A stretch of 64,000 bases of DNA from Paenibacillus barcinonensis. GTDB taxonomy: Bacteria; Bacillota; Bacilli; Paenibacillales; Paenibacillaceae. The translations under genes and the position numbers were made by a program. The stretch is taken from assembly GCF_003217495.1 (NCBI RefSeq), contig NZ_QJSW01000009.1, positions 116,274-180,273 of the forward strand, written 5' to 3'. The notes beneath the pieces were generated by a model. It was not told where the DNA came from, did not search any database, and was given only the letters and a program-made list of their open reading frames with translations. Below are positions 1 to 10,883 of this stretch, piece after piece (position 1 is the first letter of the stretch; every line of letters starts with the position of its first letter).

Positions 1-2
1 TT

Positions 3-1079
3 AACTTTCGGATGCAGCGTCTGCAGCCGGAGCATTTTCCTGCAGCGGAGTGGAAAAGTGCGCTTGCGGCAGTTCATCGCAGCGACTGGAGGCAGCCATG
101 TGGTGCAGCCGGTGATCTGGAGCTGCGGGAAGCGATGGCCTCGCATCTCCGCTGGACACGCGGTATTCAGACGGAGGCATCCCAGATCGTGCTTTTCAGT
201 GGCTCAATACAGGGCATCACGTTGATCTCCCAGCTATTCATTGCCGAAGGAAGCCCGGTCGTGCTGGAAAATCCGAGTTATCCGGGCATCGTACATGCGG
301 TCAGATCTTGTGGGGGGCAGGTCATTCCAGCGGAAGTGGATGAGGGAGGAATTATTCCGAAGCATTGGCAGGCACAGACGCTGTTTGTTACGCCGACAAG
401 ACAATTCCCTACAGGAGCGGTACTGGGTCTGGAACGAAGACGAGCGCTGCTGGCTTGGGCATCGAGGCAAAATGCCGTTATTGTTGAGGATGACTATGAC
501 AGTGAGTTCCGCTGGGGCGGACGGCCGATCGAACCGCTCAAGGTGCTTGACCGCGAGCAGCGTGTCATCTATGTTGGTTCCTTCTCGCAGACGATGCCAG
601 CTTCGTTCCGCTTAGGTTATGCCGTACTTCCACCCGCTCTTGTGGAGCCTCTTCTGGCCGCTAAAGCTTTGTATGAGCCGGTGTCACCGGCGTTGCTGGA
701 GCAGCGTGCACTAGCCAGGTTTATGACTAGAGGAGGGTACTTGCGTCATCTGCGGAGGTTAACCCGGCTGTACGGAGAGCGGCATGATTTCTTGGTGCAG
801 GAGATCGAGCGGTGTATGCCCAAAGCGTTCACGCTGCTGCCCGGAGATGCCGGGCTTACAATCTATGCGGTCTGGAACGGCGATCAGGCCAGCTACGAAC
901 GTTTTACGGAGCATGTTCATAAGCAGGGAGTATTGTTTCGGGATGTGGAGCGATATCGCTTGATGCCGGGGAGTGCAGCGATCTGTTTCGGATTTGCTCA
1001 TCTGGAAAAAGTGGAGATTCGTGAAGGTGTGCGGCGAATGCAAATCGCATGGGAGAAGTGCACATTTTCGTTTCGTTGA
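3..1079 (+). CDS. MocR/PdxR-type regulator, C-terminal aminotransferase-like domain (5' truncated by window)
   Basis: The frame is open to the window edge, so the N-terminal GntR-type winged helix expected in this family would lie outside. The visible 355+ residues form a fold-type I aminotransferase domain with the usual landmarks: TPTRQFPTG in place of the family TPSHQ(Y/F)PTG, and VEDDYDSEFRW carrying the aspartate that contacts the PLP pyridine nitrogen. The PLP Schiff-base lysine normally sits in a (G/S)-(T/S)-F-S-K-T-L segment. Here that segment reads GSFSQTMPASFRLGY, with CAG (Gln) at 588-590. If the base calls are right, the protein cannot form the internal aldimine and may sense a ligand differently or be degenerate. 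An ordinary class I aminotransferase is the alternative, but the EDDYDSEFR block favours MocR. Confidence 0.8.
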   Translation, partial: NFRMQRLQPEHFPAAEWKSALAAVHRSDWRQPCGAAGDLELREAMASHLRWTRGIQTEASQIVLFSGSIQGITLISQLFIAEGSPVVLENPSYPGIVHAVRSCGGQVIPAEVDEGGIIPKHWQAQTLFVTPTRQFPTGAVLGLERRRALLAWASRQNAVIVEDDYDSEFRWGGRPIEPLKVLDREQRVIYVGSFSQTMPASFRLGYAVLPPALVEPLLAAKALYEPVSPALLEQRALARFMTRGGYLRHLRRLTRLYGERHDFLVQEIERCMPKAFTLLPGDAGLTIYAVWNGDQASYERFTEHVHKQGVLFRDVERYRLMPGSAAICFGFAHLEKVEIREGVRRMQIAWEKCTFSFR

Positions 1080-1139
1080 ATTCCGCTGTATAATGGGATA
1101 AGTGTGTAAAGAGATTAACTTTCAAGGGGGAGTGGCGAC

Positions 1140-1925
1140 ATGCTGCAGGCATCGCCGTCATCATTTATTATTTTGCCCGCTGTCGCTAAAATTGTCTGTG
1201 AACCGGGCTGGAAATGGCAGAAGCGGGAAAAGCCGATGCAAAATTATGATTTATTTTACGTGTGGAGCGGTGAAGGCACGGTTATTCTGAATGATCAGCC
1301 ATACGAGGTTGGCAAAGGGAGCTGTTTTCTGTTTCGCCCTGGCGATCATACGAGTGCTACACATAACCGGCAGAAGCCACTTGTGCTGACGTATATTCAC
1401 TTTGATGTGGACGGGCCTGTGACCGATGTGCCCCAGTCTTATCGCGAAGTGCAGGAGACGGTAGAATTTGAGCATCTGTTAGCACGGTATGTGCGGCTGT
1501 TTTTATCAGATGTATATGGACGTGATGAAGAAAACAAGCTGATTCTGAAGCAGCTTATGATTCATTTGCTGCGAGCAGATACAGAAGAGCCGGTAGAGAA
1601 AAAGGTAAGCAACCAGCTGTCAGATGTCATCCAGGAGGTTGCCAATTATGTTCGACAGCATCCCGGAATTACACATCGTGTAGAGGATCTGGCCGCACGG
1701 GCAGGGCTTTCGCCGCGCTACTTCTCGATCAAGTTCAAGGAACTGGTCGGCTCATCAGTGCAGTCCTATATTATTCGTATGCGTATTGAACGGGCAGAGC
1801 ATCTGCTGGTGCATACCGGTATGAACGTGACCGAGGTGGCGGATGCACTGGGGTATCGCGATATCTTTTTCTTCAGTCGCCAGTTCAAGCAGTATACAGG
1901 TAAAAGTCCGTCCGAAATTCGTTAA
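1140..1925 (+). CDS. AraC-family transcriptional regulator with N-terminal cupin sensor
   Basis: This 261-residue protein has an N-terminal cupin-like ligand-binding half (about residues 25-110, including LFYVWSGEGTVILND and a FRPGDHTSA turn). The C-terminal half is a double helix-turn-helix of the AraC type (about residues 165-261), with the typical AARAGLSPRYFSIKFKELVG first HTH and the closing VADALGYRDIFFFSRQFKQYTGKSPSEIR family signature. The ATG at 1140 is preceded by an AAGGGGGA ribosome site. Such proteins usually activate sugar-uptake or degradation genes, but no such genes are adjacent, so the effector is unknown. It lies 3' of the MocR-like gene in the same orientation, with about 60 bp between them, so it may be a separate unit. 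Confidence 0.88.
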   Translation: MLQASPSSFIILPAVAKIVCEPGWKWQKREKPMQNYDLFYVWSGEGTVILNDQPYEVGKGSCFLFRPGDHTSATHNRQKPLVLTYIHFDVDGPVTDVPQSYREVQETVEFEHLLARYVRLFLSDVYGRDEENKLILKQLMIHLLRADTEEPVEKKVSNQLSDVIQEVANYVRQHPGITHRVEDLAARAGLSPRYFSIKFKELVGSSVQSYIIRMRIERAEHLLVHTGMNVTEVADALGYRDIFFFSRQFKQYTGKSPSEIR

Positions 1926-2030
1926 CGACCTGTCCAGGTCTGGATTCTAATGGCTTCGCCATCGTTTCAATGCTGGATTGCAGGGGTAAGTAACTAGCAA
2001 TCCAGATGACCTTACAAGGAGGAACAGGTG

Positions 2031-2150
2031 ATGATCAGAAGAAAAAGACGGGTTCGCAACCGCAAAAATTCGTTGAGGGGATATAGCATTTATCGGAATC
2101 GAATGCGCCGGCTGGTACGAGTGGAGGAACCGCAGGATATCTGGTTTTAA
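2031..2150 (+). CDS. 39-residue arginine-rich microprotein
   Basis: A short frame runs ATG 2031 to TAA 2148-2150. It is preceded by a near-perfect Shine-Dalgarno, AAGGAGG at 2016-2022, 8 nt upstream. The product starts MIRRKRRVRNRKN and is dominated by Arg and Lys, ending in a short acidic/aromatic tail EEPQDIWF. A 9-bp inverted repeat (CTGGATTGC 1973-1981, GCAATCCAG 1997-2005) lies just upstream, and a strong bidirectional terminator follows at 2213-2268. I do not recognise the family. Extreme basicity is shared with the tails of the glycosylation proteins elsewhere in this window, so a nucleic-acid- or spore-matrix-binding role is possible. The evidence for translation is the ribosome site and the clean termination, not homology. 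Confidence 0.55.
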   Translation: MIRRKRRVRNRKNSLRGYSIYRNRMRRLVRVEEPQDIWF

Positions 2151-2212
2151 CGTTAATTCAAACAGATGATTCAGGCGAAGCGAGGCTTCTGCCATGCATG
2201 TATACAAAGCAT

Positions 2213-2268
2213 AAATAAAGAGGATGACATAACACCTGATTGCAGGTGCTGCGTCATCCTCTTTATTT
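2213..2268. terminator. Bidirectional intrinsic terminator
   Basis: A perfect 16-bp stem runs AAATAAAGAGGATGAC (2213-2228) against its complement (2253-2268), with an inner CACCTG/CAGGTG hairpin. A-rich and T-rich ends on both sides let it serve the small basic gene on the plus strand and the convergent psd gene on the minus strand. Confidence 0.9.
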
Positions 2269-2278
2269 ACATATGCAC

Positions 2279-3073
2279 TTATGACTGTTTAGGCTTGAGC
2301 AGCCCAAGTAATGAACCCATTTTCACGGAATCCCCCGGCTTCAAGCCAGGTGCTGGTTCGAAGGTGTCTGTCTGCATGAGCAGCACGACGGTGGAGCCAA
2401 ATTCAAAATAAGCGAGATCGTCTCCCCGAGTCCAGGAACGGGCATCTGCATCTGTATATTGAATACTGCTCACGTTCATCGCACCAACTTTGACAACCGC
2501 TACTTCACCATAATCATGTTCGATATACGTAATGAGCCGTTCATTCCGGCTGAGCACGGATTTCATATGGGTGAGTCCGAAATCATTGACAGGATATACC
2601 TTGCCCTTAATGTGCTCGCTCTCTATTTTGCGACCGCTGACAGGTGCATGAATACGATGATAGTCACGCGGGCTGAGATAGAGTACAAACACGTAGCCAT
2701 GCTTGTACTTCTCCAGATGCGGAGAGTGATTTAATAATTCAGCAAGTGTATAATTTTGTCCCTTAACATTCAGAATGGTTCCTGCGGAGATCGGGCCGGC
2801 TGCTGTAATTTTGGCATCGACGGGGCTGATCAAGGCATGTTCTGAAGAATCCAGCGGGCGCATCCCCGGTTTTAATCTGCGAGTGAAGAAATCGTTCAGG
2901 GAACGATATTCCTTCCAATCCTTCTCTGCTTCCTGTGCAGGGATGTTGTAGGTCCGGACAAAATAAGGGATAAATGCCTTGCTTCCCCGGCTTTTGGAGA
3001 AGGCTCCCACGGTCCGGGAGATCCACTTGCGCGAAGATAGCTCGGTCATTAATCGCAACAGCGTTTTTGCCAT
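2279..3073 (-). CDS. psd: Phosphatidylserine decarboxylase proenzyme
   Basis: This 264-residue protein (B. subtilis Psd is of similar size) should convert phosphatidylserine to phosphatidylethanolamine at the membrane. The proenzyme self-cleaves at a Gly-Ser bond to make a pyruvoyl group, and the FEFGSTVVLL segment near the C-terminus carries that GST site. The other members of the catalytic triad are visible as LISPVDAKI (Asp) and DYHRIHAPVSG (His). The start chosen is MAKTLLRLM at 3073, because an AAGGGGG ribosome site stands directly upstream. A longer frame to 3142 lacks one. No pssA is adjacent. The upstream neighbour on the same strand is the YheC/YheD-type gene, about 85 bp away, so co-transcription is possible. 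Confidence 0.95.
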   Translation of the reverse strand: MAKTLLRLMTELSSRKWISRTVGAFSKSRGSKAFIPYFVRTYNIPAQEAEKDWKEYRSLNDFFTRRLKPGMRPLDSSEHALISPVDAKITAAGPISAGTILNVKGQNYTLAELLNHSPHLEKYKHGYVFVLYLSPRDYHRIHAPVSGRKIESEHIKGKVYPVNDFGLTHMKSVLSRNERLITYIEHDYGEVAVVKVGAMNVSSIQYTDADARSWTRGDDLAYFEFGSTVVLLMQTDTFEPAPGLKPGDSVKMGSLLGLLKPKQS

Positions 3074-3157
3074 GAATATCCCCCTTAGGGTTAATACAAA
3101 CTTCAAGGCCGCAAAAGCGGCCATTCTGCATAATATTGACACAAATCACGAATGAAA

Positions 3158-4294
3158 TCAATACAAGCCGCGATCATAGGTTTGCGGTTGCCTTGGAATG
3201 CTGAATTTCTGATCCAGCAGCAGACGTCCATAAGCCATCGGTTTGCTATAAGTCATCAGCCAATGCTCCTTCATACCCGCTTTGCGAAATCCGTATCGCT
3301 GGTCTCGTCCATTGCATTCAATGAAGAAAATGTCTTCCCCTCGCGTAAGACCAAGATCAAGGCCCAGATCAGCCAGATGTGGCAGACTGGAGCCTAAAGT
3401 GTGCGCAATGCGTGTAGCTACCGCAGCAATTCGGGCTTCCAGATGGAGCAATCCAGCTCCTGGCTCATTTACATTAAGCCCGAATGCCTCAGCGATCGTC
3501 ATTACTTTCCCGCCCTGGGCGATGTTGGTGACAAACGTATGAGCGGGAGCAGCTTTGGCAAACATGCCCGTGACGCTCCATAACCCGTCACCCCCACGCT
3601 GCACGGATACTCTCAGATCGACAGGCCTCCCCTCATGCCGGATGAGGGGAATGCGTTCCTCAATCAGGTGCGCGTGGCCGAATATCCGCCGAAGTGCAGC
3701 GGAGGGCAGCTGTCCTCGATTCAGGCTGAAGGTTGCCCACCCCCTGCGAGATGCCCTGGTTTCACGGGTCAGCCTCCAATGCCCCTCCTGCTGAAACAGT
3801 CGCATAATGCCATGACCGATGCTGCCACTCGATGGTTTAATGACGAGATCATTGTAATGCTGCATCATATAGGTCAGGGAATCGGGAGTTGCTTTGACGG
3901 CGTAGGGCAGATGTGCTCTCAACAAAGGGTCCTGGTGCAGTATGTCATGTACATGATGCTTGTGGTAGCGATTACGTACGTTGTAGACCTGAATGCCCTG
4001 CAGCAGTAAACGAGTTATCTGTCGCTGGTCTGCACCCCGAAGCTGGAGCGCCCGGTTATGAATGACGGAGGGCAGCGTCATGCGCTCACGGACGTATCGC
4101 CCTTCTTTTTTCACATAGGCGATACACACTTTGCGCTCCAGATCAATATCTTCAAGCCGTAAAAAGCAGGGTGTTAAACCATAGCTGAACGCAGCCTGCT
4201 CATAATTAGCGAGTGATTCCTGACCGGTCCTTCCGGCCGGTATCCCCCGGTACATGCGTGAATCGAACATAATGCCGATCGTTTCTTGAGGCAT
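3158..4294 (-). CDS. YheC/YheD-family ATP-grasp protein (endospore coat-associated type)
   Basis: This 378-residue protein starts at ATG 4294 behind GGAGGA; an in-frame ATG at 4378 has no ribosome site. It begins with a short domain (IGIMFDSRMYRG...). Around residues 130-370 is an ATP-grasp-like region with LVIKPSSGSIGHGIMRL as the nucleotide-binding loop and IEERIPLIRHEGRPVDLRV as the ligase core. FIECNGRDQRYGF near the end provides the metal-binding Glu/Asn. B. subtilis YheC and YheD are reported at the spore coat; the substrate ligated is unknown. The gene diverges from the giant repeat-protein gene, which fits a sporulation context. A non-spore peptide ligase function cannot be excluded. 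Confidence 0.82.
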   Translation of the reverse strand: MPQETIGIMFDSRMYRGIPAGRTGQESLANYEQAAFSYGLTPCFLRLEDIDLERKVCIAYVKKEGRYVRERMTLPSVIHNRALQLRGADQRQITRLLLQGIQVYNVRNRYHKHHVHDILHQDPLLRAHLPYAVKATPDSLTYMMQHYNDLVIKPSSGSIGHGIMRLFQQEGHWRLTRETRASRRGWATFSLNRGQLPSAALRRIFGHAHLIEERIPLIRHEGRPVDLRVSVQRGGDGLWSVTGMFAKAAPAHTFVTNIAQGGKVMTIAEAFGLNVNEPGAGLLHLEARIAAVATRIAHTLGSSLPHLADLGLDLGLTRGEDIFFIECNGRDQRYGFRKAGMKEHWLMTYSKPMAYGRLLLDQKFSIPRQPQTYDRGLY

Positions 4295-4639
4295 GACCGT
4301 TCCTCCTTCGTTGTTATCGCGACCATCCATCGTTGTTCTATCTGCACGCCGGTTCCGACTCTGAAATCGCGATAACACTTGACCGATGTGCAGATGCGTT
4401 CGAATGCATCCGTGTATGCTCAGACACCATATCCTATGAGCAGAGCAGGAATGGGGCGTGGACAGCCGCCTTGTCTCTTGTTTGTGTTCAGCCTATTTAC
4501 GGTTGGACAGGGATGGACGATTGTCTGAATTGACTTATAACAGATTGCATATCTGTAAAAGTCGGTCCAGAAATGTGGCAGATGCCCAGAATGAAGCATA
4601 TGATGCCGGAGACGAACGTTAGGGGAAGGAGCTGGCCTC
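4295..4639. promoter_or_regulatory. Divergent intergenic region with a 10-bp inverted repeat
   Basis: This 345-bp spacer lies between the divergent ATP-grasp and repeat-protein genes. It holds a perfect inverted repeat, GTTATCGCGA (4313-4322) and TCGCGATAAC (4367-4376), just upstream of the ATP-grasp start. Toward the repeat-protein gene there is a possible TTGACT (4530-4535) with TGTAAA (4554-4559). A small dyad CAGAT-N5-ATCTG (4541-4555) lies between these two boxes. No coding frame with a ribosome site was seen. Confidence 0.4.
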
Positions 4640-7600
4640 ATGAGCAAGAAGGGCAAAAAAAAGATTTTAACGCCGAAGCTACGTCATATCAGTCCCACAT
4701 TCAGGGAACTGGAGCTGACCCATCAGCGGATTGAATCAACAAAGCCGGAAAGAGCAGTGAAAAAGGAAGATAATCCGGTTACGGACGGTACTGCTACCGA
4801 AGTTGCTGCTGAAACGACAGCAAAGCCGGAGGCTGTCACATCCGAGCCAGTACAGTTTAAACCCGAAGTCGTTCTGGAATCGGACGCTCCTACACAATCG
4901 AATTCGGATGAACTGCTGCCCGAAGTTCCAAGCACGGAACAGAACGGAGATACTGTCCTGATGACCGGGGAGAGAGGGGTTCTGATCAGCAGCATTGCTC
5001 CCTCTCAGGAAAAGCAGAACAACGCGAGCAGGCTCGTAAGCAAGCAGCATCTGAATCAGAACCGGATGCCTGGTCAGGAGGGGCATTATATCTATACGGA
5101 TGACATCAGTGATTTTGCTGTAACTGAAAGCAAGCTGGCACCCTTTGCAGTAGATGCCTCCAAGCTGAAGTCGGGAGCAGTAGGCAGTGAAGCTTTGCAG
5201 GATTATGCGGTGACGAGCATTCATATTGCGGATGGTGCTATCGTATCGGCTAAGCTTGCTGAAGCTTCCATTGCAGAGGAGCATCTGATTGATGGCTCTG
5301 TATCCGGTCACAAAATCAGAAATGCCTCGATTGCCGGGGACAAAATTCGGGACGGCAGCATTTCTTCACAGAAGCTGAGCAATCAGGTGATTGATGCGAC
5401 CAAAATTGCGGATGGCTCGATTGGAACGAGACATCTCAGTCGTCTGCTGGTTACAGAGGATTTGATCCAGAATCAAGCCGTCACCGCGGACAAAATTGCG
5501 ATCAGCGGCATCGAAACCCGTCATTTATCCGGGGGTGCAGTGCATACGTCAAAGCTGGCAGATGATGCAGTCACGAGTCCCAAAATTCGTGAAGGCGCTG
5601 TGACTGGCAGCAAAATTGAAGAGCAATCCGTTGATTCACGTCATATTCAGTCCGGTTCGATCAAGCAGTCTCATCTGGCAGAAGGAGCGGTTGGACGCAA
5701 TCAGCTTTTAAGCGGCAGTGTCGGCAGCGAACAGATCGAGGATGGAGTTATTCAAACCCGCCATGTTGCAGAGCATGCTTTAAATGGGAAACATCTGGTG
5801 GATGGTTCGATCGGATCGGCACAGATTCGGGCTGGTGCAATCGGCAGTGAACAGATTGGCAGTGCCGAAATCGGCAGTGAGCATTTGGCTAATGGAGCCA
5901 TTAGCAGCAGCAAGCTGGCGGACCAATCGGTGGGAACCGCCAAACTGCTGGAGCAGGCTGTGACTTCTTCAAAGCTGGCAGACCAGAGCATTATTGCTTC
6001 CAAAATTGCCGATGAAGCTGTACAGGGGAAACATCTGGCCAAAGGCTCGATTCGTGGGGAGCATATTGCTAATCGTGGCATAACACCGGTTCATATTGAT
6101 AACGGAGCTATTCATTCCATTCATCTGGCCAACAGCAGCATCGAAACAGCTCATCTATCTGAGGAAAGTGTATCTGCTGATGCGCTGGCAGCTGGAGCGG
6201 TTCTGGAGAAACACTTGACAGAGTCATCGGTGGGATCGTTTCAATTACAGGATGAAGCGGTAACGACTGCGAAGCTGGCTGCTGAAAGTATTACGTCTGA
6301 AAAGCTTGGACCCGGCTCTGTCAATGGCAGAGTTCTGGCTTCTGGTGCAGTCAGCTCTTCCCATCTGGCATCTGGAGCCATTACAGCATCGCATCTGACA
6401 CCAGGCAGTGTGGGCTCGGAGGCACTTCGCCCGTATGGTGTAAAGTCCGAGCATCTGACAGAACATGCTGTAGGTGCACCGCATCTTCAGCCCGGAAGTG
6501 TTCAGACGGACACTGTGTCGCGTGCTGCCATTACGACCGACAAAATAGCACCGGGCAGCATCACCTCGGCACTTCTTGCGAATGGTTCGATCTTCCCGCC
6601 GCATCTGACAGACCACGCCGTGACATCGCCTAAACTTTCACCTGAAAGTGTGTCAACGGATAAGCTGGCAGATCTATCGGTTACCTCGGCAAAGCTGGCT
6701 GAGGGCAGCATCACCTCTTCCAAAATAATGGCGGAAAGTATCGTTGCCAAACATATTCCTGCGGAAACGATTCGCGGGTATCATCTGAAGCAGCATGCTG
6801 TTTCATTGGAGCATCTGTCGGATGAGGTGCGTAACCCGGAGCTGTTTGCCAACGGCAGTATTCCTGGCAACAAGCTGCGTCCAGCAGCAATAACGAAAGA
6901 ACATCTGGCCTCCGGCTCGGTAACGGGCGAGGCACTGCAACATGGAGCAGTAGGCGGCGAGCATCTGCGGCAGGATGCTGTCGATTCACAGCATATCGCT
7001 GAAGGCAGCATCAAGTCCGAGCATTTGGCGTCTCAGACTGTGAACGGTTCTCATCTGAGAGCAAATGTAATCGGCAGTGAGCACATTGCCGAGCAGGCGA
7101 TATGTTCCCGTCATCTGACGGCTGGGGTTGTGCAAACCGAACATCTTGCGCCACTCTCTGTATCGGAAGCACATATGCAGCCGGGATTGATCAGCGGACT
7201 GCATCTGCAATCGGAAGCTGTAGGTGCAGCTCACTTGCAGCAGGGCACAGTGCATTCTCGTCATCTTCAGGATGGGGCTGTGCTATCCCACCATATTCAG
7301 GAGCGAAGTATCGGTACGGGACATCTGGAGGAGGAATCGGTCAGCTCTACGATTCTGCAAGATGGTGCAGTTACGGCCTGCAAACTCGCGGATAACAGTG
7401 TGGACGGCAGTAAACTTGCAGAAGGCAGTGTAGACGGTGGGAAGCTTGCAGAAGGTAGTGTAGATGGCGGCAAGCTTGCAGAAGGAGCAGTAAGCAGCAT
7501 TCATTTAACGGCAGAGAGTGTGCAGGCTGCGCATATTGCAGCAGGTGAGGTCCATGGGGATCATATAGCGGAAGGCAGCATCACATCCTGCCATCTGAGT

Positions 7601-8605
7601 GAAGAAGTCGTAGGCACAGTTCACCTGCAGGATGGTGCAATCACCGCCTCCAAACTCGCAGATAACAGTGTGGACGGCAGTAAGCTTGCAGATGGCAGTG
7701 TGGATGGCAGCAAGCTTACAGCAGGAACGATATCATCGGTGCATCTGGCTGATCGCGCCATTGATGGCAGCAAGCTGAGTGAACAGAGTATTACGTCCGA
7801 TCACTTGAAAGAAGGCATTGTAGGTACAGCTCATTTAAGCGAAGAAATCTGGAATACGATTCGTCAGGTCAGTGCGGAGACGCTGGAGCAGCTTGCCGAA
7901 CTCAAAAGGCAGGAAGCGATGCAGGAAGTACAGCAGTTTATGCAGTCCGTTGGTATGCAAAATGAGGGCCTGTTCACCTGGGGAGACGACGGAGAGGATT
8001 CGCCGGAGGATAACGATACACAGAGTGCGTTCCAGGTAGGCAACTGGAAGCTTCAGCAGCTGCTGGGGTTAAACGGGGAATATGAGGGGCAAGCGGCTCT
8101 GGAAGACGGCGAGCGAGCTGTGGAATGGCTCGAGCCTGAGGCGCTTCAGACAGGAGATCACACGGCAGCTTCCGATGAAGCTATTGCTGAACGTCCTGAA
8201 GCGGTTATTCCCGTAACGTATACACTTGAGCCTCAATCGGTAACACAACAGCATCTGTGTGATGCTTCTGTAGGCAGCGAGCAATTACAATCCGGTGCTG
8301 TGCATGCCGGGCATCTGGCATTCCAGCCTGTGCGCAGTGTAAGCAAACAGCCGGTTGTGCAGCAGTTTGGTATGGAAGCCTTTGTTCTGCCGGAGGATGA
8401 GGTATGCACAGAGGTCACGATTGTGTTTGAAGAGGCATTTGATTCGGAGCATTACGTGATTGTGGGTATGAGTAATGATCGCGGATTCCAGGTGTCGTTG
8501 TTATCCCAGAGTGAGGATGAAGCGGTACTGGAGGTTACACGCACGTCGGATTGCAAGCATACGTATGGATTGTTGTCCTGGATTGCAGCCGGACCATCAG
8601 CCTGA
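4640..8605 (+). CDS. Giant ten-residue-repeat surface/fibre protein
   Basis: This is a 1321-residue protein with no signal peptide. The N-terminus (about 1-25) is basic: MSKKGKKKILTPKLRH. Residues about 25-150 are acidic and low in complexity. From nt about 5105 to 7850 it consists of roughly 90 tandem decads of the pattern G-S/A-(I/V)-x-S-x-(K/H)-(L/I)-A-(D/E). Such decads occur in phage and surface fibres and are usually modelled as stacked beta-strands. A helical linker (about 1070-1190) and about four more decads follow. The C-terminal globular domain (about 1225-1321) ends LLSWIAAGP, reminiscent of fibre-tip or H-type lectin-like folds (inference). AAGGAG precedes ATG 4640. Repeat codons vary, so this is not a recent expansion, except for near-identical DGSKLAEGSV/DGGKLAEGSV copies near 7400-7480. 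A spore-surface fibre is my preferred reading. Confidence 0.75.
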   Translation: MSKKGKKKILTPKLRHISPTFRELELTHQRIESTKPERAVKKEDNPVTDGTATEVAAETTAKPEAVTSEPVQFKPEVVLESDAPTQSNSDELLPEVPSTEQNGDTVLMTGERGVLISSIAPSQEKQNNASRLVSKQHLNQNRMPGQEGHYIYTDDISDFAVTESKLAPFAVDASKLKSGAVGSEALQDYAVTSIHIADGAIVSAKLAEASIAEEHLIDGSVSGHKIRNASIAGDKIRDGSISSQKLSNQVIDATKIADGSIGTRHLSRLLVTEDLIQNQAVTADKIAISGIETRHLSGGAVHTSKLADDAVTSPKIREGAVTGSKIEEQSVDSRHIQSGSIKQSHLAEGAVGRNQLLSGSVGSEQIEDGVIQTRHVAEHALNGKHLVDGSIGSAQIRAGAIGSEQIGSAEIGSEHLANGAISSSKLADQSVGTAKLLEQAVTSSKLADQSIIASKIADEAVQGKHLAKGSIRGEHIANRGITPVHIDNGAIHSIHLANSSIETAHLSEESVSADALAAGAVLEKHLTESSVGSFQLQDEAVTTAKLAAESITSEKLGPGSVNGRVLASGAVSSSHLASGAITASHLTPGSVGSEALRPYGVKSEHLTEHAVGAPHLQPGSVQTDTVSRAAITTDKIAPGSITSALLANGSIFPPHLTDHAVTSPKLSPESVSTDKLADLSVTSAKLAEGSITSSKIMAESIVAKHIPAETIRGYHLKQHAVSLEHLSDEVRNPELFANGSIPGNKLRPAAITKEHLASGSVTGEALQHGAVGGEHLRQDAVDSQHIAEGSIKSEHLASQTVNGSHLRANVIGSEHIAEQAICSRHLTAGVVQTEHLAPLSVSEAHMQPGLISGLHLQSEAVGAAHLQQGTVHSRHLQDGAVLSHHIQERSIGTGHLEEESVSSTILQDGAVTACKLADNSVDGSKLAEGSVDGGKLAEGSVDGGKLAEGAVSSIHLTAESVQAAHIAAGEVHGDHIAEGSITSCHLSEEVVGTVHLQDGAITASKLADNSVDGSKLADGSVDGSKLTAGTISSVHLADRAIDGSKLSEQSITSDHLKEGIVGTAHLSEEIWNTIRQVSAETLEQLAELKRQEAMQEVQQFMQSVGMQNEGLFTWGDDGEDSPEDNDTQSAFQVGNWKLQQLLGLNGEYEGQAALEDGERAVEWLEPEALQTGDHTAASDEAIAERPEAVIPVTYTLEPQSVTQQHLCDASVGSEQLQSGAVHAGHLAFQPVRSVSKQPVVQQFGMEAFVLPEDEVCTEVTIVFEEAFDSEHYVIVGMSNDRGFQVSLLSQSEDEAVLEVTRTSDCKHTYGLLSWIAAGPSA

Positions 8606-8653
8606 TCACTGGCGTTAACATCTGCCTGCAGGCCCTGAATCTGGCACATAGAT

Positions 8654-8691
8654 AGAAGCGGTGTCCGGCAATTGTTCCGGGCACCGCTTCT
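8654..8691. terminator. Terminator hairpin between convergent genes
   Basis: A 15-bp stem pairs AGAAGCGGTGTCCGG (8654-8668) with CCGGGCACCGCTTCT (8677-8691), with one G-T wobble and an 8-nt loop. It lies between the repeat-protein gene and the convergent protease gene. The T-tract is weak on both sides. Confidence 0.7.
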
Positions 8692-8749
8692 GCTGTTTGC
8701 CGTTATGACCGTTCGGACATGAGGGGAGCGAAACGGTCGGGTTTCTCTT

Positions 8750-10883
<2,134 letters not shown>

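Noticed and set aside
5100..7850. Many long frames on the opposite strand and in other frames within the decapeptide-repeat gene
   Set aside because: They arise because the repeat codons are also open in other frames; compositions are abnormal and there are no ribosome sites.
4640..8605. Prophage tail fibre
   Set aside because: The decads resemble phage fibres, but no phage structural, lysis or integrase genes are near and the neighbours are coat-type genes.
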